Shown here: positions 47,963 to 56,523 of the stretch, one piece after another | Layout of the letters: the number at the start of each line of letters is the position of its first letter | Numbering within the stretch: the stretch's first letter is position 1 | Assembly (NCBI RefSeq): GCF_015234215.1 | Contig: NZ_JADEKP010000007.1 | Coordinates: forward strand, 1 to 64,000 | Source: Clostridium chrysemydis | GTDB taxonomy: Bacteria; Bacillota; Clostridia; Clostridiales; Clostridiaceae | Direction: 5' to 3' | DNA: 64,000 nucleotides | Made by a program: the position numbers and the translations under genes | The notes under the pieces: generated by a model | What the model was told of the DNA's origin: nothing | Seen by the model: only the letters and a program-made list of their open reading frames with translations | The model's database searches: none

Positions 47963-48060
47963 AAGCACCTCCTAAAACTCTAAATTTGCTAAGGCAAAGA
48001 GTTAGAGTTTATTTTAGGGAGGTGCTTTTACGTAACTGCTTAAATTCTAAAGCTTAAATA
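47963..48060. repeat. Second hairpin element, related to the core of the first
   Basis: AAGCACCTCC (47963-47972) pairs with GGAGGTGCTT (48018-48027); inside are AAACTCTAA pairing with TTAGAGTTT and the same TTTGC-TAAG-GCAAA tip. The following 3' segment TACGTAACT..AAATTCTAAAG.TTA.ATA also occurs after the first element's core (47821-47855). The two copies align over about 88 bases, with compensatory stem changes. Confidence 0.7.
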
Positions 48061-48146
48061 AGAGCAATTTTTTGCTTGGTGACACACTGATTTTTTGAAA
48101 AAAAGGTCGAAAATTGAGCCGAGTGTATCATAAGTTATTTAATCTA

Positions 48147-48155
48147 TGATATAAT
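48147..48155 (+). promoter_or_regulatory. Extended -10 promoter for whiA-dnaE
   Basis: TGATATAAT (48147-48155) is an extended -10 element 65 bp before whiA; no good -35 is visible. Together with the palindromes upstream it suggests whiA-dnaE are transcribed separately from rapZ-yvcK. Confidence 0.45.
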
Positions 48156-48219
48156 GAATTGTCGTAGAGATAAAGAATCGAAAAAAAGAATTATATAATA
48201 GATAGAAGGAGAACTTAGC

Positions 48220-49170
48220 ATGTCATTTTCAGCAAAGGTTAAGGGAGAGATATGTAGATACGCTGATATTAGTAGGGAAGAGGCTTTAGCTGAGATTTCC
48301 GCTATTATGAAAGTTAGTGGAACTATAGCGTTTAGCGGTAAAGGATTAGGCTTTAGGATAACTACAGAGAACCCAGCAAGTGCAAGATTAATTTTTACAC
48401 TTTTAAAAGAACATTTTAATATTCACTCTAAGCTTATGGTTAAAAAGAGTAATTCGCTTAAGAAAAACAACATTTATATGGTTGTTATAGAAGAGGATAT
48501 GGGTGTTCGTGGACTTCTTGAAGAGACTGGAATCTTTAAAGAAGTTGATGGAGTTATGAGTTTAGATTACGGTATAGAGGATTCTATGGTTAGTGATGAG
48601 ATGACTAAAAGAGCCTACGTTAGAGGTGCTTTTTTAGGTGGTGGAAGTATTAGTAACCCAGAAAAAACTTATCACTTAGAGTTTGTAACTCACAGTGAAG
48701 AATATGCTATAGATTTAAGTAGACTTATAAATACATATGGTTTAAACTCTAAAGTTATTCAAAGAAAGAATAGCCATATTATTTACTTAAAAGAAGGAGA
48801 AAAAATAGTAGATCTTTTAAGTATATTAGGAGCTCATACTTGTCTTTTAGAGCTAGAAAACATTAGAATTAAAAAAGAGATGAGAAATAATGTAAATAGA
48901 CTTGTTAACTGTGAGACAGCAAACCTTTCAAAAACTGTAAATGCAGCAGTAAGACAAGTTGAAAGCATTAATTTAATAAAATCTAGCATAGGTCTTCAAA
49001 GACTTCCAAAGAACCTTCAAGAAATAGCTAATTTAAGATTAGAATTCCCAGAGGAATCTTTAAAAGAACTTGGAGAAATGCTAAATCCACCTGTTGGAAA
49101 ATCAGGTATAAATCACAGATTAAGAAAAATTGAAAAGATTGCAGAAGAGATAAGGTCAGGTTCATACTAA
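48220..49170 (+). CDS. whiA: WhiA DNA-binding protein
   Basis: 316 aa: N-terminal degenerate LAGLIDADG-type region (RAYVRGAFLGGGSISNPEKTYHLEF) and C-terminal helix-turn-helix (SLKELGEMLNPPVGKSGINHRLRKI). WhiA controls division or sporulation genes in actinobacteria and influences division in Bacillus. AGAAGGAGAA ribosome site. In most Firmicutes it follows yvcK closely; here 562 bp of palindromic DNA intervene. Confidence 0.95.
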   Translation: MSFSAKVKGEICRYADISREEALAEISAIMKVSGTIAFSGKGLGFRITTENPASARLIFTLLKEHFNIHSKLMVKKSNSLKKNNIYMVVIEEDMGVRGLLEETGIFKEVDGVMSLDYGIEDSMVSDEMTKRAYVRGAFLGGGSISNPEKTYHLEFVTHSEEYAIDLSRLINTYGLNSKVIQRKNSHIIYLKEGEKIVDLLSILGAHTCLLELENIRIKKEMRNNVNRLVNCETANLSKTVNAAVRQVESINLIKSSIGLQRLPKNLQEIANLRLEFPEESLKELGEMLNPPVGKSGINHRLRKIEKIAEEIRSGSY

Positions 49171-49209
49171 TGGCCTTATAACTTTATTAAAAAGAAAGGA
49201 TGTGAATGG

Positions 49210-51289
49210 ATGGATAACAAAAAGTTTTGTCACTTACATCTTCATACAGAATATAGTTTGCTTGATGGTTCTGGAAAGATAAAAAAGATAGTTAAAAAAG
49301 CTAAGGAACTAGGGATGGATAGCATAGCTATAACTGACCACGGTGTTATGTACGGTTGTGTCGATTTTTATAGGGCCTGCAGGGATGAAGGTATAAAACC
49401 TATACTTGGCTCTGAAATATACGTAGCAAGTAAGTCTATGGATATTAAAAGGGTAGATAAAGAAAATAAGACTAACCACTTAGTTCTTTTAGTAAAAAAT
49501 GAAATAGGTTATCAAAATCTTATGAAGATAGCATCAGATGCATCTATAGAAGGGTTTTATTACAAACCTAGAGTAGACCACGATTATTTAAGAAAGCATA
49601 GTGAAGGGTTAATAGCTTTAAGTGCTTGTCTTGGAGGAGAAGTTCAAGGGCATTTACTTAATGATAATTATGATGAAGCTAAGAGAGTGGCCTTAGAATA
49701 TAAAGATATCTTTAAAGACGGGTTTTATTTAGAACTTCAAAATCACAATATGGAAGAACAAAGAAAGGTTAATGAACTTAACATTAAACTTTCAAAAGAG
49801 ACTGGAATTCCACTTGTTGCAACAAATGACGTTCACTATATAAATAGAGAAGATTCTAAATCTCACGATATTTTGATGTGTATTCAAACTGGAAAAACTG
49901 TAGAAGATCCAAATAGAAGAAGATATCCTTCAGATCAGTTTTATTTAAAATCTCCAGAAGAGATGTATGATATGTTTTCTTACGTTGAAGAAGCTTTAGA
50001 AAACACTGTAAAGATTGCAGAGGAATGTAACTTTGATTACGAGTTCCACGTTTCAAAACTTCCTAAATTTCCACTTCCAGAAAACACAGATCCTTTTACT
50101 TATTTAAGGGATGTATGTTTTAAGGGGCTTATCGAAAGATATGATGTTTTAGAAAAGTTTAGAAGTGAAGAATATGATTATGAAAAAGTAAATGCTTTTG
50201 CTGATGAAAATGAAGAAGCTAAGATTATAATAGATAGGCTTAATTACGAGCTTGGAGTTATAAATCAAATGGGATACGTTGATTACTTCCTTATAGTTTG
50301 GGACTTTATAAGATATGCTGTTGTAAATGGTATACCAACAGGCCCAGGAAGGGGTTCAGCTGCAGGGTCTATAGTTGCATATACTTTAGATATAACAAAA
50401 ATTGACCCGATTAAATATAGCTTACTTTTTGAGAGATTCTTAAATCCTGAAAGGGTAAGTATGCCAGATATCGATTCTGACTTCTGTTATGAAAGAAGGC
50501 AGGAAGTTATAGATTATGTTGTTGAAAAGTATGGAGAAAAGAATGTTTCTCAAATTATTACTTTTGGAACTATGGCAGCAAGAGCTTGTATTAGAGACGT
50601 AGGAAGGGCTATGAATTATACTTATGCTGAAGTTGATAGGATTGCAAAAATGATCCCAACTATGCTAGGCATAACTATAGAAAAGGCTTTAGATTTAAAT
50701 CCAGAATTAAAAGCAGCCTATGACTCAGAAGAAAGAGTTAAAAGCTTAATTGATATAAGTAAGGATTTAGAAGGTCTTCCAAGGCATTCATCAACTCACG
50801 CAGCTGGTGTAGTAATAGCCTCAAAGCCTTTAGTTGAGTATGTGCCACTTCAGAAAAATGATGAGATGATAGTAACTCAATTTGGAATGACTACTTTAGA
50901 AGAATTAGGTCTTTTAAAGATGGACTTCTTAGGACTTAGAACATTAACTGTTATGGCAGATGCAGTTAAGATGATTAAGTATAACAAAGGAATTGATATT
51001 GATTTAGATAAAATCGATATGGATGACAAAGAAGTTTATAAGATGATAGGATCAGGGAAAACAGCAGGGGTATTCCAATTAGAATCAGCTGGTATGGTTT
51101 CTTTCATGAAGGAATTAAAACCAGATAACTTAGAGGATATAATCGCCGGGATATCACTTTATAGACCGGGACCTATGGCTGAGATTCCAAGATATATAGA
51201 AAGAAAAAGAAACCCAGATAAGGTTGAATATTTAACACCTGAACTGGAGGATATCCTAAATGTTACTTATGGAGTAATGGTTTATCAAG
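49210..51289 (+). CDS. dnaE: DNA polymerase III alpha subunit DnaE, exon 1
   Basis: Exon 1 encodes residues 1-693 and the first base of codon 694. The N-terminal PHP domain starts HLHTEYSLLDG (8-18). The polymerase catalytic aspartates are D420 and D422 in MPDIDSDF, with D572 in LLKMDFLGL. The exon stops inside the fingers at GVMVYQ, just before the invariant EQVM. Unspliced reading continues only to a stop at 51312 (700 aa). Joining to 51906 restores a 1191-aa DnaE of normal size. It follows whiA by 39 bp and precedes pfkA-pyk, the common clostridial order. Confidence 0.95.
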
Positions 51290-51905
51290 GTGCGACTTGT
51301 TTCCAAATATAAAAAATTCAGAGATGAATTACAAAATTGGAGGGTGATAACCTAACTGTTTATTTGAAAGCGTAAGCTTCACTAAAACTCCGTTATGCAT
51401 TTTAAAATGTATAAAGCACGGTAAAGTCCATGAAAAGCAGACCTGAGAAGTGGTTAGCGAATTAATGGGGTGGCTAAAAAACTTCTATGATTACGAACAG
51501 GAATTGCTTTAAGCTTCGTAACCATTACGGTGAGGAATTCAACTCATATCCTAACAGTGAGATTATATCTTGGTTATAATTTCATATCTAAAAAATAGAT
51601 GCAATAGTTTATTGTTGTTAGCGGAGTGTAGGCAAAATCTAAGGAAGTATGTAAAGCTAAAATAAACGGAACAAGTGAACTACATGAGGTTTAAAATTAA
51701 ACCTAGACAGTAGGAAATGACTGTTTAACATGTAGGGCAGCAGCCCGTAGTAGTTATGAAGTAAGGTAATTCTTATGGAGCGAAGGGGCATAGTCAATTT
51801 ATTTTGATGGAACGCCGTATGAGGTGAAAGTCTCACGTACGGTGTGAAGCGGGGGAAAAGCGAAACTTAACAGTAATGATGAAGAGGTAGCTTACCTATC
51901 GCTAT
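51290..51905 (+). mobile_element. ORF-less group II intron in dnaE (616 nt)
   Basis: The intron starts GTGCGAC, matching the group II 5' consensus GUGYG, and ends AT. Domain V is 51812-51845: a 34-nt hairpin with a CGC triad and GAAA tetraloop region. Domain VI (51848-51903) pairs AGCGG with TCGCT and GGG with CCT, leaving A51898 bulged 8 nt from the end as branch point. EBS1 CTTGGT (51569-51574) lies in a 7-nt loop closed by ATTATA/TATAAT and pairs with IBS1 ATCAAG (51284-51289). EBS2 CCATTAC (51522-51528) pairs with IBS2 GTAATGG (51274-51280). T51568 can pair with A51906 (delta contact). There is no reverse transcriptase ORF, so any maturase acts in trans. Confidence 0.93.
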
Positions 51906-53401
51906 AACAGGTAATGGAAATTGTTAGAAAACTTGCAGGATATTCAATGGGACGTAGTGACCTTGTAAGAAGAGCTATGTCTAAGAAAAAACATAAAGTA
52001 ATGGAAGAAGAGCGAAAGAACTTTATATACGGTATCGTTGATAAAGATGGAGATGTAGAAGTTCCGGGTTGTGTAAGAAATGGAATTTCAGAAGACGCAG
52101 CAAATAAGATATACGATATGATGATGGACTTCGCAAGTTACGCCTTTAATAAGAGTCATGCAGCGGCGTATGGTGTAGTTGGTTACCAAACTGCGTACCT
52201 TATGAGGTATTACCCTGTAGAGATGATAGCAGCCATGCTTAACTCTGTAATAGGTACATCAGAAAAGGTAGCACACTACATTAAATTTGCAGAAAGTCAG
52301 GGGATACAGGTTGTACCCCCAAACGTTAATAAAAGTTATGCTAGATTTACAGTTGAAGGAGATAAGATTATATTCGGGCTTGCAGCTATAAGAAACGTTG
52401 GAGCTAATGCTGTTCTAGGGATAACAAATGCTAGAGATAAAAAAGGTGAATTTACATCTATAATGGATTTTATAAACAAGATAGATTTATCAGCTATAAA
52501 TAAAAGAGCTGTTGAAAGTTTAATAAAAGCGGGAGCTTTAGATTGTTTTAAAGTTTATAGATCTAAACTGCTTGCGGTTTTTGAAAAACTTATGGATGGA
52601 GTAGCAAACGAGAAAAAGAGAAATATAGATGGGCAAATTAGTCTTTTCGCATTAGAAGAGGATAAGACAGATTTACCAGAAGTAGACTATCCAAACATTA
52701 AAGAATTTAATAAGAGAAACCTTCTAGCTATGGAAAAAGAAATGACTGGAATGTATCTTTCAGGGCATCCTTTAGATGATTATGTTAAAAGCCTTAAAAT
52801 GCAGACTACAACAGAGATTAATTCTATATTAGAAGCTCACAAAATTTTAGAGGAAACTTCTGAAAATGGACTTGAAGATGAGGTCTTAGATGATATAGAA
52901 ATTCATGATAACCAAACTGTAATCTTAGGTGGTATTTTAACAGAAGTAAATCAAAAAGTAACAAGAAATAATACTATTATGGCATTTGCAAAACTTGAAG
53001 ATTTAAGCGGGGAAATAGAAGTTGTAATATTCCCTAAAACGTTAGATAGGGTTCGTGATTCAGTAGTACAAGACGCCCTAGTTACAATAAAGGGTAGAAT
53101 AAGCTTAAAAGAAGACGAAGAACCTAAACTTTTATGTGAAAAAGTTGAAGGATTAGAAAAAGTAAATTCAGAAAAAGTATATATAAGAGTTAAAGATACT
53201 GTAGAGATGAGTATAGCTAACAAGGATTTAAAATATAATTATGGTGAGTATAAAGGTGATACAGCTATATATTTATTTAATGAAAAAGATAGAAAAAGCT
53301 ATAGATTATCTAGAGATACTTGGATAAATACAGAAAGTAATATTATCTCTGCACTTAAAGAGAAATATGGAGAAGGAAATGTAAAAATAGTAGAAAAATA
53401 A
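51906..53401 (+). CDS. dnaE: DNA polymerase III alpha subunit DnaE, exon 2
   Basis: Exon 2 completes codon 694 (G plus AA, Glu) and reads QVMEIVRKLAGYSMGRSDLVRRAM, the DnaE fingers sequence, so the junction gives the conserved YQEQVM. It carries FNKSHAAAYG, tandem HhH region, an OB-fold domain (DNQTVILGGILTEVNQKVTRNN to MAFAKLEDLSGEIEVVIFP) and a C-terminal tail. An ATG at 51914 exists but has no good ribosome site; translation from the spliced mRNA is the simplest reading. A terminator follows. Confidence 0.94.
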
Positions 53402-53408
53402 GTGAATT

Positions 53409-53455
53409 TAAAAAAACTGTAATTATTTACAATAGTAAAATTACAGTTTTTTTGA
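53409..53455 (+). terminator. Terminator after dnaE
   Basis: AAAAAACTGTAATT and AATTACAGTTTTTT pair across a 17-nt loop. Confidence 0.85.
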
Positions 53456-53805
53456 TTAAATTAATATTAATTATAGTAATTTAGACAAGATTTGACTTGA
53501 TATTTATATCGATACAGTAGATAATTATAATATGATTAAAATCTAATTTTATGCGAATTTTATAAAAAAAAGTCGCATTTTTTAAGAATGTAAAAATTAA
53601 ATTGCAAATAAATAAGTTTATTTATTAATAAATTATTAAAAATACCTATGTTTATTAAACAAATAATAAATGAAAAATTTTACATAAATTAATTCTATAA
53701 AAAGACTGCAATAATATATAATTTTAGTTTTGATAGGGTATAATAAATTTGTATCAAATTTCTGAAAACTTACTTAACTTAAATTAAATATGTTATAAAT
53801 ATAGA

Positions 53806-53910
53806 TTGATAAATTAAAGTAATTTATGTACAATAATATTCGGTCATATAAACATGGGAAGTTTTGAAACCAGTGGGACTTTACAAGCCCCTATGGTTAA
53901 TAAGGAGGAG
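53806..53910 (+). promoter_or_regulatory. pfkA promoter and structured leader
   Basis: TTGATA (53806-53811), 17 bp, TACAAT (53829-53834) predict transcription from about 53841. The 75-nt leader can fold AACCA (53868-53872) with TGGTT (53894-53898) and GGG (53875-53877) with CCC (53889-53891), ending just before the AAGGAGGAG ribosome site. This may control translation; it matches no riboswitch I recognise. The rest of the 53456-53805 gap is very AT-rich with no ORF. Confidence 0.5.
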
Positions 53911-53915
53911 TAAAG

Positions 53916-54875
53916 ATGAAAAAAATAGCTGTTTTAACAAGTGGCGGAGACGCACCTGGAATGAACGCTGCCATCAGAGCGGTTGTAAGATCAGCTTTAG
54001 CAGCAGGTATTGAAGTTATGGGAGTTCAAAGAGGATATAGCGGACTTATAAATGGTGAGTTATTCCCAATGAATAGAACTTCAGTTTCAGATATAATCCA
54101 AAGAGGTGGAACTATCTTAAGAACTGCAAGATGCCCTGAATTCAAACAAGAAGAAGTAAGAAAAAAAGCTGTTAAAATATTAAAAGCTTACGGTGTTGAC
54201 GCACTAGTTGTTATCGGTGGAGATGGATCATTCATGGGAGCAAAACTTCTATCAAAATTAGGAGTAAAAACTGTAGGTCTTCCAGGAACAATCGACAACG
54301 ATTTAGCTTACACAGACTATACTATAGGATTTGATACTGCACAAAACACAGTTTTAGATGCAATAAATAAAATTAGAGATACTTCAACTTCACATGAGAG
54401 AGTATCAGTTGTAGAAGTAATGGGAAGAAATTGCGGAGATATCGCTCTTTACACAGGATTAGCTGGTGGAGCAGAAGCAATCATTACTCCAGAAAAGGGA
54501 TTCGACAAAGACGAATTAGCTAGAACAATCTTAGAAGGAAAGCAAAATGGAAAAATGCACAACCTAGTTATGCTTGCAGAAGGTATAGGTGGAGCATTCG
54601 AACTTGCTAAAGAATTAGAAGATGTTACAGGAATAGAAACAAGAGCTACTATTTTAGGACACATTCAAAGAGGAGGAAGCCCAAGTGCTTTCGACAGAGT
54701 GTTAGCTTCTAGAATGGGTGGAAAAGCTGTTGAAGTATTATTAGAAGGTAAGACTTCAAGAGTTATTGGATCAGTTAACAATCAAATTGTTGATTTAGAT
54801 ATAGATGAAGCTTTAGCTCAAGAAAGAACTATCGATGAAGATATGTATAAATTAGCTGAAGTATTATCAAAATAA
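53916..54875 (+). CDS. pfkA: 6-phosphofructokinase
   Basis: 319 aa ATP-dependent Pfk: [59 protein letters not shown] with the catalytic Asp, and [15 protein letters not shown]. It makes fructose-1,6-bisphosphate. It is followed 50 bp later by pyk with no terminator between, the classic pfkA-pyk operon. AAGGAGGAG ribosome site; codons are strongly biased (AGA, TTA) as in a highly expressed gene. Confidence 0.97.
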   Translation: MKKIAVLTSGGDAPGMNAAIRAVVRSALAAGIEVMGVQRGYSGLINGELFPMNRTSVSDIIQRGGTILRTARCPEFKQEEVRKKAVKILKAYGVDALVVIGGDGSFMGAKLLSKLGVKTVGLPGTIDNDLAYTDYTIGFDTAQNTVLDAINKIRDTSTSHERVSVVEVMGRNCGDIALYTGLAGGAEAIITPEKGFDKDELARTILEGKQNGKMHNLVMLAEGIGGAFELAKELEDVTGIETRATILGHIQRGGSPSAFDRVLASRMGGKAVEVLLEGKTSRVIGSVNNQIVDLDIDEALAQERTIDEDMYKLAEVLSK

Positions 54876-54925
54876 TAATTTAAACAAGATTTGAATTATT
54901 AAAACAAAGAGGGAGTGTTATTACA

Positions 54926-56344
54926 ATGAGAAAGACTAAAATGGTTTGTACTATAGGACCAGCAAGTGAAAACGACGATATTTTAAGACAAATAATTGAA
55001 GCAGGAATGAACGCTTCAAGACATAACTTCTCACACGGAGACCATGCAGAGCACGGTGGAAGAATCGAGAAAGTTAAAAGATTAGCAAAAGAATTAAACA
55101 AAGAAGTTGCTATCGTTTTAGATACAAAAGGACCAGAAATAAGAACTGGTAAATTCGAACCAAGCAAGGTTGAATTACAAAAAGGTACTGAGTTCACTAT
55201 CTACGTTCAAGAAGAAGTTGTAGGAGACACTACTAAATGTTCAGTAACTTACGACGGATTAGCTAACGACGTTGTTCCAGGAAACACAATCTTAATAGAT
55301 GACGGTTTAGTTGGATTAGAAGTTAGAAAAGTTGAAGGAAACAAAGTTATCTGTGAAGTTATGAACACAGGTTTAGTTGGAACTCACAAAGGAGTTAACG
55401 TTCCTGGAGTAAGCATCCAATTACCAGCATTAACTGAAAAAGATGCTTCAGACTTAAAATTCGGTTGTGAAATCGGAGTTACTATGATCGCTGCTTCATT
55501 CATCAGAAAAGTTGATGACGTAAGAGCTATCAGAAAATTATTAAACGAAAACGGTGGAGAGCACATCTTAATCTGCTCAAAAATCGAAAACCAAGAAGGT
55601 GTTGATAACATCGACTCAATCTTAGCTGAATCAGATGCAATCATGGTTGCTAGAGGAGACCTAGGAGTTGAGATTCCAATAGAAAACGTACCTGCAGTAC
55701 AAAAAATGATCATCGAAAAATGTAACGCTGTTGGTAAGCCAGTAATAACTGCTACTCAAATGTTAGATTCAATGATCAGAAACCCAAGACCAACTAGAGC
55801 AGAGGTTTCAGACGTAGCTAACGCTATATTAGATGGAACAGACGCTATAATGTTATCAGGGGAAAGTGCTAACGGAAGCTACCCATTAGAAGCTGTTAGA
55901 ACTATGGCTAGAATAGCAACAGAAGCTGAAAAGCAATTATCACACGAAGTAGCAGTATCAAAAGCTACTAAACACATCCCTGCTGTTGCTGGAGTAATAA
56001 GCAGAGCTACAGTTAACGCTGCTAATGAATTAGAAGCTGCTGCAATAATCACTTCAACTCAAAGCGGAGCTACTGCTAAGAGAATTTCTCAATGCAGACC
56101 ACACTGCCCAATTTTAGCTATAACACCAGACGAGAAAGTTGCTAAAACTTTAGCATTCTCATGGGGAGTATACCCAATGGTAGCTGATAAATTCGTTTCA
56201 ACAGATGAAATGATGGATAAATCAGTTGAAATAGCTGAAGCTAGAAACTTCGTTAAGAAAGGTGACACAGTTGTAATAGCTGCTGGAGTACCTGTAGAAA
56301 AAGTTGGAACAACTAACTTAATGAAAGTTACAGAAGTAGAATAA
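54926..56344 (+). CDS. pyk: Pyruvate kinase
   Basis: 472 aa: MRKTKMVCTIGPASE, LDTKGPEIRTG, the active-site Lys/Glu region CSKIENQEGVDNIDSIL, MVARGDLGVEIP, and TATQMLDSMI, then the C-terminal allosteric domain. It ends at MKVTEVE, so it lacks the extra PEP-utiliser-like domain of B. subtilis Pyk (585 aa). It forms ATP and pyruvate from PEP. GAGGGAG ribosome site; terminator follows. Confidence 0.97.
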   Translation: MRKTKMVCTIGPASENDDILRQIIEAGMNASRHNFSHGDHAEHGGRIEKVKRLAKELNKEVAIVLDTKGPEIRTGKFEPSKVELQKGTEFTIYVQEEVVGDTTKCSVTYDGLANDVVPGNTILIDDGLVGLEVRKVEGNKVICEVMNTGLVGTHKGVNVPGVSIQLPALTEKDASDLKFGCEIGVTMIAASFIRKVDDVRAIRKLLNENGGEHILICSKIENQEGVDNIDSILAESDAIMVARGDLGVEIPIENVPAVQKMIIEKCNAVGKPVITATQMLDSMIRNPRPTRAEVSDVANAILDGTDAIMLSGESANGSYPLEAVRTMARIATEAEKQLSHEVAVSKATKHIPAVAGVISRATVNAANELEAAAIITSTQSGATAKRISQCRPHCPILAITPDEKVAKTLAFSWGVYPMVADKFVSTDEMMDKSVEIAEARNFVKKGDTVVIAAGVPVEKVGTTNLMKVTEVE

Positions 56345-56363
56345 TCAAAACTTTGATTATATA

Positions 56364-56396
56364 TAAAGATGGATTCTTAGGAATCCATCTTTTTTT
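56364..56396 (+). terminator. Terminator after pyk
   Basis: AAGATGGATTC and GAATCCATCTT pair across TTAG, followed by a long T run. Confidence 0.92.
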
Positions 56397-56523
56397 TTAT
56401 TTAATTTTAAAACGATATTCTTTTAATTTACATAATTATAAAAATATGTAATTATAAATAGAGGGGGAAATCTATTTAAATCAAATGATTAGAATACAGT
56501 TAAAAATTAAATAGGGGGTAGCT

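Noticed and set aside
51290-51905. Intein or split-intein arrangement in dnaE
   Set aside because: The insert is not translatable: the frame closes within 8 codons, and no intein motifs or Cys/Ser junctions are present. Known split DnaE inteins sit at a different site (before FNKSH).
49210-53401. dnaE as a pseudogene broken by frameshift or an inserted IS
   Set aside because: The gap of 616 nt has no transposase or terminal repeats, and removal restores a perfect frame and conserved motif. Group II intron hallmarks explain it better.
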